A DNA stretch of 46,572 nucleotides from an uncultured Bacteroidota bacterium. Lineage in GTDB: Bacteria > Bacteroidota > Bacteroidia > Flavobacteriales > Flavobacteriaceae. The first letter of the stretch is position 1. Every line of letters begins with the position of its first letter. Under the pieces are notes generated by a model. The model had not been told where the DNA came from and made no database searches. It was given only the letters and a program-made list of their open reading frames with translations. Below are positions 7,456-14,867 of the stretch, piece by piece. A program made the translations under genes and the position numbers. The stretch spans positions 1 through 46,572 of the forward strand of contig CAILWV010000047.1 in the NCBI GenBank assembly GCA_903838055.1, read 5' to 3'.

Positions 7456-7623
7456 TTAATCTTTTATTGGTAATTCACTAAGTTCTTTAATTGTATCTTT
7501 TTTATAGGTAAACACCCAGAAAAACAGTCCAACAAAAAAACTAAAACAAATAAGTAAGGAAATAATAGGGTATACTGCAACACCGGCAATAGTTTCTAAA
7601 TTTTGTTGTACAAACTTTAACAT
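7456..7623 (-). CDS. ccoQ: cbb3 oxidase small subunit CcoQ-like
   Basis: A 55-codon frame fills the gap between ccoNO and ccoP. It begins MLKFVQQNLE, has one membrane helix (about residues 13-38, rich in I/L/F/V) and ends in a charged tail (KKDTIKELSELPIKD). Size, single helix, and exact position between ccoO and ccoP match CcoQ/FixQ, which stabilises the oxidase complex. It starts 5 bases after the ccoNO stop and ends 20 bases before ccoP. Confidence 0.85.
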   Translation of the reverse strand: MLKFVQQNLETIAGVAVYPIISLLICFSFFVGLFFWVFTYKKDTIKELSELPIKD

Positions 7624-7628
7624 AGCTA

Positions 7629-9806
7629 TTATTTTTTAACTTTAATATCGGTTCCAAGTCTTTGCAAATAAGCAATCATAGCTACAATTTCTCTATCTTT
7701 CATAGGAACAAATTTTTCTCCTTTGGCTGAAGCTTTTTGTTTGCTGTCTTCATAAGATTTCACAAAATCAGGGTCATTGTTCAAGTTTTTCTCAATTGTT
7801 GCAGATTGTTCTTGAATACTTTTTTGAGCATTAGCAATATCAGCATCCGTATAAGGAACACCAAGAGTTCGCATTGCTTTCATTTTAGTTTCAGTCATAG
7901 AATAATCCATAGCTTGGTTATCATACAGCCAAGTATAAGCTGGCATAATTGATCCTGGTGAAGTACTTCTTGGATCCCACATATGGTTGAAGTGCCAGTT
8001 ATCATTGTATTTTCCACCTTCTCTATGCAAATCTGGACCAGTACGTTTAGAACCCCACAAGAATGGGTGATCGTATACATATTCTCCAGCTTTAGAATAA
8101 TCGCCATAACGAGCAACTTCAGAACGGAATGGACGAATCATTTGAGAGTGACATCCTACACAACCTTCACGGATGTATAAATCACGTCCTTGTAACTCTA
8201 GTGGTGTATAAGGTTTAACAGATGCAATGGTTGGAATATTAGATTTCACCATAATTGTTGGTACAATTTGAATTAAACCTCCAATTAATATTGCAATAGT
8301 TGCTAATATGGTTAATTGAATTGGTCTCCTTTCTAACCACGGGTGGAATTTTTCTCCTTTTAGTCTTCCGGCAGTAATTTGTTGTAAAGCTGGAGCTTCT
8401 GCTAATTCATCTTCAACTTTTGAACCTTGTTTGGCTGTTTTAATAATATTGTAAACTAATACAATAACTCCAGTTAGGTATAATGTTCCTCCAATGGCTC
8501 TCATCCAATACATTGGCATAATTTGAGTTACTGTTTCAAGGAAGTTACCATATTGTAAAGTACCGTCTGGTTTAAATTGTTTCCACATAGATGCTTGTGT
8601 AAATCCAGCAACATACATTGGCAAAGAATACATAATAATACCTAAAGTTCCAATCCAGAAATGGAAGTTGGCTAATTTTTTAGAAAACAATTCTGTTTTT
8701 GTCAATCTAGGAATTACCCAATAAATAATACCGAATGACATGAATCCGTTCCATGCTAATGCACCAACGTGAACGTGAGCAATAATCCAGTCGGTAAAGT
8801 GTGCTATAGCATTTACATTTTTAAGAGAAAGCATCGGACCTTCAAAAGTTGCCATACCATAACCTGTAATAGCCACAACGAAGAATTTTAATACTGGTTC
8901 TTCTCTTACTTTGTCCCAAACTCCACGAAGAGTTAAAAGACCATTAATCATACCACCCCAAGATGGAGCGATCAACATAATTGAAAATACTACACCAAGA
9001 TTTTGTGCCCATTCAGGAAGAGCTGAATATAATAAATGGTGAGGTCCAGCCCAAATGTATAAGAAAATTAAGGACCAGAAGTGAATGATAGATAATCTAT
9101 AAGAATAAACAGGACGATTAGCCGCTTTTGGAACGAAGTAATACATTAATCCCAAGAATGGAGTGGTCAAGAAAAATGCAACTGCATTATGACCATACCA
9201 CCATTGCACTAAAGCATCTTGAACCCCTGCATAAACAGAATATGATTTCATTGCCGAAACTGGCAACTCTAAACTATTAAAGATGTGAAGAACAGCAACT
9301 GTAACGAACGTAGCGATATAAAACCAAATTGCTACATATAAATGACGTTCTCTTCTTTTTAAGATGGTTCCAATCATATTGATTCCAAATGCTACCCAAA
9401 TTAATGCAATAGCTATATCTATTGGCCATTCCAATTCAGCATATTCTTTAGAACTGGTATATCCTAAAGGAAGTGAAATAGCAGCTGCAACGATAATTAA
9501 TTGCCATCCCCAAAAGTGAAGATTACTTAAAAAATCGCTAAACAACCTTGCTTTAAGTAAACGTTGTAAGGAATAATAAATCCCTGCAAACATTGCGTTA
9601 CCTACAAAGGCAAAAATAACTGCATTAGTGTGTAAAGGTCTCAATCTTCCGAAACTTAAAAACGACACTCCGTGTGTTAAGCCCGGGAAGAGAAACAATA
9701 CGGCTAATAGTAGCCCTACTAACATTCCTACTACACCGAATACGATACTGGCGTAAAGGAATTTCTTTACAATTTTGTTGTCGTAATAAAATTGTTGCAT
9801 TTCCAT
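7629..9806 (-). CDS. ccoN: Fused cbb3 oxidase subunits CcoN-CcoO
   Basis: The 725-residue protein joins the catalytic subunit and the cytochrome c subunit. Residues 1 to about 460 are the heme-copper oxidase core with the metal ligands visible: His59 (low-spin heme), His206 and His256-His257 (CuB), His344 and His346 (heme b3 and b). Tyr204 next to His206 could be the cross-linked tyrosine of C-family oxidases. After a linker and a membrane helix (about 498-520), the CcoO part carries CVGCH at 549-553 and downstream Met/His ligands (IMPAYTW). It reduces oxygen with high affinity at the inner membrane. It starts 2 bases after ccoS. Confidence 0.95.
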   Translation of the reverse strand: MEMQQFYYDNKIVKKFLYASIVFGVVGMLVGLLLAVLFLFPGLTHGVSFLSFGRLRPLHTNAVIFAFVGNAMFAGIYYSLQRLLKARLFSDFLSNLHFWGWQLIIVAAAISLPLGYTSSKEYAELEWPIDIAIALIWVAFGINMIGTILKRRERHLYVAIWFYIATFVTVAVLHIFNSLELPVSAMKSYSVYAGVQDALVQWWYGHNAVAFFLTTPFLGLMYYFVPKAANRPVYSYRLSIIHFWSLIFLYIWAGPHHLLYSALPEWAQNLGVVFSIMLIAPSWGGMINGLLTLRGVWDKVREEPVLKFFVVAITGYGMATFEGPMLSLKNVNAIAHFTDWIIAHVHVGALAWNGFMSFGIIYWVIPRLTKTELFSKKLANFHFWIGTLGIIMYSLPMYVAGFTQASMWKQFKPDGTLQYGNFLETVTQIMPMYWMRAIGGTLYLTGVIVLVYNIIKTAKQGSKVEDELAEAPALQQITAGRLKGEKFHPWLERRPIQLTILATIAILIGGLIQIVPTIMVKSNIPTIASVKPYTPLELQGRDLYIREGCVGCHSQMIRPFRSEVARYGDYSKAGEYVYDHPFLWGSKRTGPDLHREGGKYNDNWHFNHMWDPRSTSPGSIMPAYTWLYDNQAMDYSMTETKMKAMRTLGVPYTDADIANAQKSIQEQSATIEKNLNNDPDFVKSYEDSKQKASAKGEKFVPMKDREIVAMIAYLQRLGTDIKVKK

Positions 9807-9808
9807 AA

Positions 9809-10015
9809 TTAATTTGGTTTTGGTTCTTCTTTTTTGTTTGTAATTATTTTGGTTTTAATCTGGGTTTTAATCACTAATTCATCATCAAATAGCATTCTAA
9901 CGGATGGCGTATAATCATCATCATATTGACCACTTCGTACTGCTCTAATAAAAGCGTACAAAAATGCTACTGCAACGAAAATACTTATGGAGATTAATAA
10001 ATAAATGACACTCAT
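9809..10015 (-). CDS. ccoS: cbb3 oxidase maturation protein CcoS
   Basis: The 68-residue protein has one N-terminal membrane helix (about 3-24) and the CcoS signature AFIRAVRSGQYDD (26-38), followed by a short charged tail. CcoS is needed to insert cofactors into cbb3 oxidase. It is the first gene of the ccoS-NO-Q-P-G-H operon and lies 2 bases before ccoNO. A canonical FNR-type site and -7 box lie immediately upstream. Confidence 0.92.
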   Translation of the reverse strand: MSVIYLLISISIFVAVAFLYAFIRAVRSGQYDDDYTPSVRMLFDDELVIKTQIKTKIITNKKEEPKPN

Positions 10016-10035
10016 ACCTATATTAAATGTGTTAA

Positions 10036-10078
10036 CAAAATTATATCGACAGATTCTATAAAAAAATGATAATTATCA
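10036..10078 (-). promoter_or_regulatory. FNR-type site and promoter of the ccoS operon
   Basis: The perfect palindrome TGATAATTATCA (10067-10078) is followed on the minus strand after 23 bases by TAATTTTG (10043..10036), a perfect -7 box. No TTG -33 element is visible, as expected for an activator-dependent promoter. With a start near 10031 the palindrome centres at about -41, the class II position. The ccoS ATG is 20 bases past the box. Confidence 0.8.
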
Positions 10079-10102
10079 TATATCCAATCGAAGTTTAAAA
10101 TC

Positions 10103-12499
10103 TTATTTCTTGGTATTTATTTTAGAATATACATTACTCATTATCGTCACAAAACTTACAATAGTTATAGTACTTAATGGCATAATAATAGCCGCAACTA
10201 TTGGAAGTAAATTCCCTGAAACTGCATAACTCAAACCAACAACATTATACAATAAGGATAAGCCAAAACTCATATAAATTATTTTCATAGAGTTTTTAGA
10301 ATACTGCATAAAAAAAGCAATATTTTTAAATTCAGACGCATCTAAAATTCCATCACAAGCAGGAGAAAAAACGTTAACATTTTCCGAGATCGAAATACCT
10401 ATATTACTCTGTGCTAATGCTCCAGAATCGTTTAATCCATCGCCAACCATCATTACATCATTACCTTCTTTTTGAAGATTTTCAATATATTCTAGTTTCT
10501 GTTCTGGTTTCTGATTAAAAACTAAAGTTGCATTTACAGGAAGCATTTTTTCTAAAATGTGACGCTCTCCATCGTTATCACCTGACAAAATAACTAGTTT
10601 ATACTTTTTTGATAATCGATTAAACAATTGTTCCAACCCTTCTCTATATTGATTATTAAAGACATAACTTCCTTTATAAACACCATTTATTTCAACATGA
10701 ACTTTGGTTTTTTTATGTGTATTTTCGCTCATGTGCTGCAAAAATTGGGAAGAACCTAATTTAATAGTCCCTTCTATAAATTCTGCAAAAATTCCTTTAC
10801 CTGTTATTTCTTCAAAATGAATGGGTTGCATTTTATCTTGGCTTGGAAGAAAGTCATATAGCCTTCTACTTAATGGATGGTTGGAACCTCTTAACGCATT
10901 ATTTAATAATTTTAATTCAAAATTATTCAACGCTAGTCCATCATAAGTTATCGCTGTTTTTTTATTAGTAGTTATAGTCCCTGTTTTATCAAAAACAATG
11001 GTGTCTACTTTAGCCAACTGCTCAATAACCATTGCATTTTTAAGGTATAATTTTCTATTACCCATAATTCGCAAAACGTTTCCTTGAGTAAAAGGTGCTG
11101 TTAAAGCTAATGCACAAGGACAGGCCACAATTAATATCGCAGTTACTACATTAAAAGCAGTATCGGTGCTAATAAAAATCCAATACAAAAATGATACTAA
11201 AGCAAGTCCTAATAAGGCTGGAGTGAAATACCTACTTATTTTATCAGTAATAGTTTTGTGTTTAATATCAACTTTTTTCTGGAACACATCGTTACTCCAT
11301 AATTGAGTTAAATAACTTTGTGAAACCGAAAACAAAACTTCCATTTCAATTACTTTTCCTAATTGTTTACCTCCTGCAAAAAGTTTATCTCCCGATTTTT
11401 TTTCTATCGGAACGGCCTCTCCAGTAACAAAACTATAATCCACAGAAGCCTTATCGGAAATTAAAATCCCATCGACAGGAATTAATTCTTGATTTCTAAT
11501 CAATAACCTATCCCCTTTTTCAATATCATAAACTTGTACTGGAATTTCACTTCCATCGGACAAGATTTTAGTAATTGCAATTGGGAAATACGATTTATAA
11601 TCGCGTTCAAACGAAAGGAAACTATAGGTTTTCTGTTGGAATAATTTACCCAATAACATGAAGAAAATCAAGCCACACATACTATCAAAGAAACCTTGAC
11701 CATAATCAAAAATAATATCAATAGTGCTTCTAATAAACATTACTATAATTCCTAAAGCAATGGGGATTTCAATATTTAACATTCCTGCTTTTATACTTTT
11801 CCATGCAGAAATATAATATCCACTTGCAGAATATAAAAAAGAAGGGAGAGCAATTGCAAAAATCAACCAACGAAGAAATCCACGGTATTGGTTTATCCAA
11901 AATTCATTTACCTCAAAATATTCGGGAAACGAAAGCAACATAATGTTTCCGAAACAGAAAAAAGCAACCCCAATTTTATAAACTAAACTTCGGTCAATTT
12001 CTTTCTTTCCTTCATCATAATTATCTAAACTTATGTAAGGTTCATAGCCAATAGAACATAAAAGCTCTACGATTTTTTTTAAAGAAGTAGCATTAGGACT
12101 ATACGTAATTCTTACTTTCTTTTCAGGAAAATTAACAATTGAATTGTTTATTCCGACTTGAAGTTTTTGTAAATTCTCCAAAATCCAAATGCACGAACTG
12201 CAATGAATATGAGGAATGTAAAGTGAAATAATATGTGTTGAATTCTCTTGGAATTCAAGAAGTTTTGCGACAATATTTTCATCATCTAAAAAATCATATT
12301 TTCCGTTAATATCCAATGGGGTTGCTCCTGGTGCTGCCTGAAAATCATAATAACATGACATATCATTAACGCTAAAAATCTCATAAACAGTTTTGCAACC
12401 ATTGCAACAGAAACTTTTTTCATCAAAGATTATTTCATCTTTACTTACAATATTTAACCCACAATGGAAACAATTATTTGTATCCATAAATTTGCTCAT
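10103..12499 (-). CDS. ccoI: CcoI-type copper-transporting P1B ATPase
   Basis: The 798-residue P-type ATPase has an N-terminal cysteine cluster (Cys10, Cys13, Cys31, Cys32, Cys35), an HMA domain with CSSC at 100-103, eight or so membrane helices, the transport motif CPCALALTAP, the phosphorylation motif DKTGTI, the NHPLSRR histidine-proline segment and the hinge GDGLNDSGAL. CcoI (FixI) exports copper needed for the cbb3 CuB centre. It is transcribed toward ccoS but has its own FNR-type promoter, and a second promoter separates it from ccoS. Confidence 0.92.
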   Translation of the reverse strand: MSKFMDTNNCFHCGLNIVSKDEIIFDEKSFCCNGCKTVYEIFSVNDMSCYYDFQAAPGATPLDINGKYDFLDDENIVAKLLEFQENSTHIISLYIPHIHCSSCIWILENLQKLQVGINNSIVNFPEKKVRITYSPNATSLKKIVELLCSIGYEPYISLDNYDEGKKEIDRSLVYKIGVAFFCFGNIMLLSFPEYFEVNEFWINQYRGFLRWLIFAIALPSFLYSASGYYISAWKSIKAGMLNIEIPIALGIIVMFIRSTIDIIFDYGQGFFDSMCGLIFFMLLGKLFQQKTYSFLSFERDYKSYFPIAITKILSDGSEIPVQVYDIEKGDRLLIRNQELIPVDGILISDKASVDYSFVTGEAVPIEKKSGDKLFAGGKQLGKVIEMEVLFSVSQSYLTQLWSNDVFQKKVDIKHKTITDKISRYFTPALLGLALVSFLYWIFISTDTAFNVVTAILIVACPCALALTAPFTQGNVLRIMGNRKLYLKNAMVIEQLAKVDTIVFDKTGTITTNKKTAITYDGLALNNFELKLLNNALRGSNHPLSRRLYDFLPSQDKMQPIHFEEITGKGIFAEFIEGTIKLGSSQFLQHMSENTHKKTKVHVEINGVYKGSYVFNNQYREGLEQLFNRLSKKYKLVILSGDNDGERHILEKMLPVNATLVFNQKPEQKLEYIENLQKEGNDVMMVGDGLNDSGALAQSNIGISISENVNVFSPACDGILDASEFKNIAFFMQYSKNSMKIIYMSFGLSLLYNVVGLSYAVSGNLLPIVAAIIMPLSTITIVSFVTIMSNVYSKINTKK

Positions 12500-12510
12500 T
12501 TTACCTTGTG

Positions 12511-12553
12511 CAAAATTCTCCTATAAATAATTAGTAAAAAATGATAATTGTCA
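12511..12553 (-). promoter_or_regulatory. FNR-type site and promoter of ccoI
   Basis: The near-perfect palindrome TGATAATTGTCA (12542-12553) is followed on the minus strand after 23 bases by GAATTTTG (12518..12511), a -7 box with one mismatch. The spacing is identical to that at ccoS. The ccoI ATG is 11 bases past the box. Confidence 0.75.
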
Positions 12554-12571
12554 TACAAATTTGTAATTTTG
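12542..12571 (+). promoter_or_regulatory. Promoter of the FNR-type gene with overlapping operator
   Basis: On the plus strand the same palindrome (12542-12553) lies only 10 bases before TAATTTTG (12564-12571), a perfect -7 box for the regulator gene at 12596. The operator would centre near -28 and cover the -33 region, a position suited to repression. This predicts negative autoregulation while ccoI is activated from the same site. Confidence 0.6.
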
Positions 12572-12595
12572 TAGACAATTATAAAGTTAATTCTT

Positions 12596-13276
12596 ATGGG
12601 TAAATGTGATCAGTGCATTGTTCGTGAATTTAGTTCATTAAAAGCTCTTAATAAAGAGGAGCTGTTAAAAATGGCCGAATGCAAGACTTCGTACACCATA
12701 AAAAAAGGAGAGCCTATTTTTGAAGAAGGAGAAAGCGTAAATGGAATTTATTGTGTAAAAGATGGAGTTTGTAAGCTTTCGAAGTTAAGTGCTAATGGAA
12801 AAGATCAGATTGTAAAATTAATTAAACCAGGAGAATTACTAGGACAACGATCTTTAATAAGTGATGAACCAACAAATTTAAGTGCAGTTGCATTAGAAGA
12901 TATGGAAGTTTGTTTTATTCCGAAATCGGAAATAATAAGCTTCTTTAATCAAAATAATCAGTTCTCTATGAATGTGATGAAAACTATATGTGGCGATTTG
13001 AAAGAAGCAGATGACCATATGGTATCTATGGCGCAAAAAAGTGTAAAAGAAAGATTAGCCGAAACATTATTACATTTAGAAGATACTTTTGGGAAAAACA
13101 ATGACGGATCCTTACATATCCAATTATCCAGAGAAGAACTTGCTGGAATGATTGGAACGGCAACCGAGAGTTGCATTAGACTTTTATCTGAATTAAATAA
13201 AAGTGGTATAATTGAACTAACCGGAAAAAAAATAACAATAGTAGATCGAAACAAATTAAAAAGAATGGCTGATTAA
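12596..13276 (+). CDS. FNR/CRP-family transcriptional regulator
   Basis: The 226-residue protein has a cyclic-nucleotide-binding-like beta barrel (about 25-120), a dimerisation helix and a C-terminal winged helix (LSREELAGMIGTATESCIRLL, about 165-185). The recognition helix keeps the Glu and Arg (E-S-C-I-R) that read TGA half-sites in this family. N-terminal Cys4, Cys7 and Cys29 could take part in an oxygen-sensing [4Fe-4S] cluster as in FNR, but a fourth ligand is not certain. Its location beside ccoI and the matching palindromes make it the likely activator of the cbb3 genes. The last codons form the left arm of its terminator. Confidence 0.88.
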   Translation: MGKCDQCIVREFSSLKALNKEELLKMAECKTSYTIKKGEPIFEEGESVNGIYCVKDGVCKLSKLSANGKDQIVKLIKPGELLGQRSLISDEPTNLSAVALEDMEVCFIPKSEIISFFNQNNQFSMNVMKTICGDLKEADDHMVSMAQKSVKERLAETLLHLEDTFGKNNDGSLHIQLSREELAGMIGTATESCIRLLSELNKSGIIELTGKKITIVDRNKLKRMAD

Positions 13277-13297
13277 TAAATCAGCCATTCTTTTTTT
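13261..13297 (+). terminator. Terminator of the FNR-type gene
   Basis: AAGAATGGCTGATT (13261-13274) pairs perfectly with AATCAGCCATTCTT (13279-13292) across an AATA loop, followed by a T-run. The left arm lies inside the coding sequence (its last codons and stop). It also faces the end of the convergent permease gene. Confidence 0.85.
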
Positions 13298-13300
13298 ATA

Positions 13301-14746
13301 TTACTTTTTCCTGTTTAAAAACAAATAGTAAACTGGAATTCCTAGGGCAACTATAAACAATCCAAGTCCAGTGTTTCGCGTATCATAAACCAATAAGGTG
13401 AAACATATTGCTGCAGTAATCACTATATATAATATAGGAATTATCGGATAACCAAATGCTTTATAAGGTCTTTCTGTATTTGGTTCTTTTTTACGAAGAA
13501 TAAACAAACCTCCAATAGTCAAAATATAGAATAATAAGGATGCAAATGTAGAATAAGTAAGTAAATCACTATATCTGCCTGAAATACATAATATACATGC
13601 CCAAGCGCATTGAAACCATAATGCTTTAGCAGGGACATCGTGCTCGTTTAACTCTCCAGCTTGTTTAAAAAACAACGCATCTTTAGCCATGGCATAAAAC
13701 AATCTTCCCCCAGATAATATTAAGCCACTATTGCATCCAAAGGTGGAAACCATAATTAAACCTGCCATTGCAAAAACACCAATATTTCCCAAAATCACAC
13801 TTGCAGCAGCTGCTCCCACTCTATCTTGACTAGCGAACATAATTCCATGTTGCATTATAGAACCATCTGGAGTACCATGTAAAGGCAATAATGCTAAGTA
13901 AGCAATATTCGCTAAAATATAAATAACGGTAACTATTAAAGTTCCTAAAAATAAACTTCTAGGAATATTTTTTTTAGGTTCTTTAATTTCCCCTGCTATG
14001 AAGGTCACATTATTCCAGGCATCACTGGAAAATAATGAGTTAATTATAGTTGCTCCCATTGCACCAAGTAACGCAATTCCGGATAATTTGGTTATGGTTA
14101 AAGTCCCGTTTTCATTTAAAATAGTTTTACTAGCATCCCACATATTAGTAAAATTAGTAGAAAAAGTATTAGAATGTAATCCTACATATAATCCAAAAAT
14201 AATTAATGCAAAAAGAGCAATTAACTTTGCTGATGTAAAAACTAACTGAATTATCTTTCCATTTTTCACACCTTTCGTATTAATAAAAGTTAATAAAACA
14301 ATACTAAACATTGCCAATATTTGCTTATTAGTAAACGTAAAACTATCACCAATCGTGAAAATTTTATTTTCTAAAATTGGAAAAAATACTGCTGAATAAT
14401 TTGCAAAAGCTACAGCAACTGCTGCAATTACTCCTGTTTGAATTACAGTAAAAACTGTCCAACCATATAAAAAGGAAATTAGTTTTCCATATGCACGTTG
14501 AATATAAACATATTGTCCACCGGCATTTGGCATCATTCCTGCTAATTCTCCATAACTTAATGCTGCCGACATAGTCAATAAACCAGTAACTAGCCAAATA
14601 ATTAATATCCAAGCAGCCGAGCCAACATCTCGAGCCATTGCTGCTGTCACTAAAAATATTCCAGATCCTATCATGGATCCTGCAATTAAACTAGTAGCAT
14701 CTATAAGGCCTAAAGAGCGTTTTAATTCGTGTTTTGCGTCTGACAT
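13301..14746 (-). CDS. APC-family amino-acid permease
   Basis: The 481-residue protein has about twelve membrane helices and the APC signature near the start of helix 1 (AGSMIGSGIF, about 22-31), with GELAGMMPNAGGQYVYIQRAYG in the helix 2-3 region. The family imports or exchanges amino acids across the inner membrane; the substrate cannot be read from the sequence. It is a single-gene unit with its own -7 box. It is divergent from the FNR-type-site gene at 14868, but the spacing of the shared palindrome to its own box differs (29 rather than 23 bases). Confidence 0.88.
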   Translation of the reverse strand: MSDAKHELKRSLGLIDATSLIAGSMIGSGIFLVTAAMARDVGSAAWILIIWLVTGLLTMSAALSYGELAGMMPNAGGQYVYIQRAYGKLISFLYGWTVFTVIQTGVIAAVAVAFANYSAVFFPILENKIFTIGDSFTFTNKQILAMFSIVLLTFINTKGVKNGKIIQLVFTSAKLIALFALIIFGLYVGLHSNTFSTNFTNMWDASKTILNENGTLTITKLSGIALLGAMGATIINSLFSSDAWNNVTFIAGEIKEPKKNIPRSLFLGTLIVTVIYILANIAYLALLPLHGTPDGSIMQHGIMFASQDRVGAAAASVILGNIGVFAMAGLIMVSTFGCNSGLILSGGRLFYAMAKDALFFKQAGELNEHDVPAKALWFQCAWACILCISGRYSDLLTYSTFASLLFYILTIGGLFILRKKEPNTERPYKAFGYPIIPILYIVITAAICFTLLVYDTRNTGLGLFIVALGIPVYYLFLNRKK

Positions 14747-14764
14747 AAATAACTTTTATTGTTT

Positions 14765-14772
14765 CAAATATA
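14765..14772 (-). promoter_or_regulatory. -7 box of the amino-acid permease gene
   Basis: TATATTTG on the minus strand is a perfect TAnnTTTG match 18 bases upstream of the ATG at 14746. Confidence 0.5.
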
Positions 14773-14801
14773 CATTTTTTTGTAGTTAAAACATATTGAT
14801 A

Positions 14802-14844
14802 TGATAATTATCAGTTTTTTCCAAGACTACTTTACCAACATTTG
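14802..14844 (+). promoter_or_regulatory. FNR-type site and promoter of the unknown 604-residue gene
   Basis: The perfect palindrome TGATAATTATCA (14802-14813) is followed by 23 bases and then AACATTTG (14837-14844), a -7 box with one mismatch. The layout and spacing are identical to the ccoS and ccoI promoters. The ATG at 14868 is 23 bases past the box. Confidence 0.75.
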
Positions 14845-14867
14845 CAAATTATAAAAAAGCACAAAAA

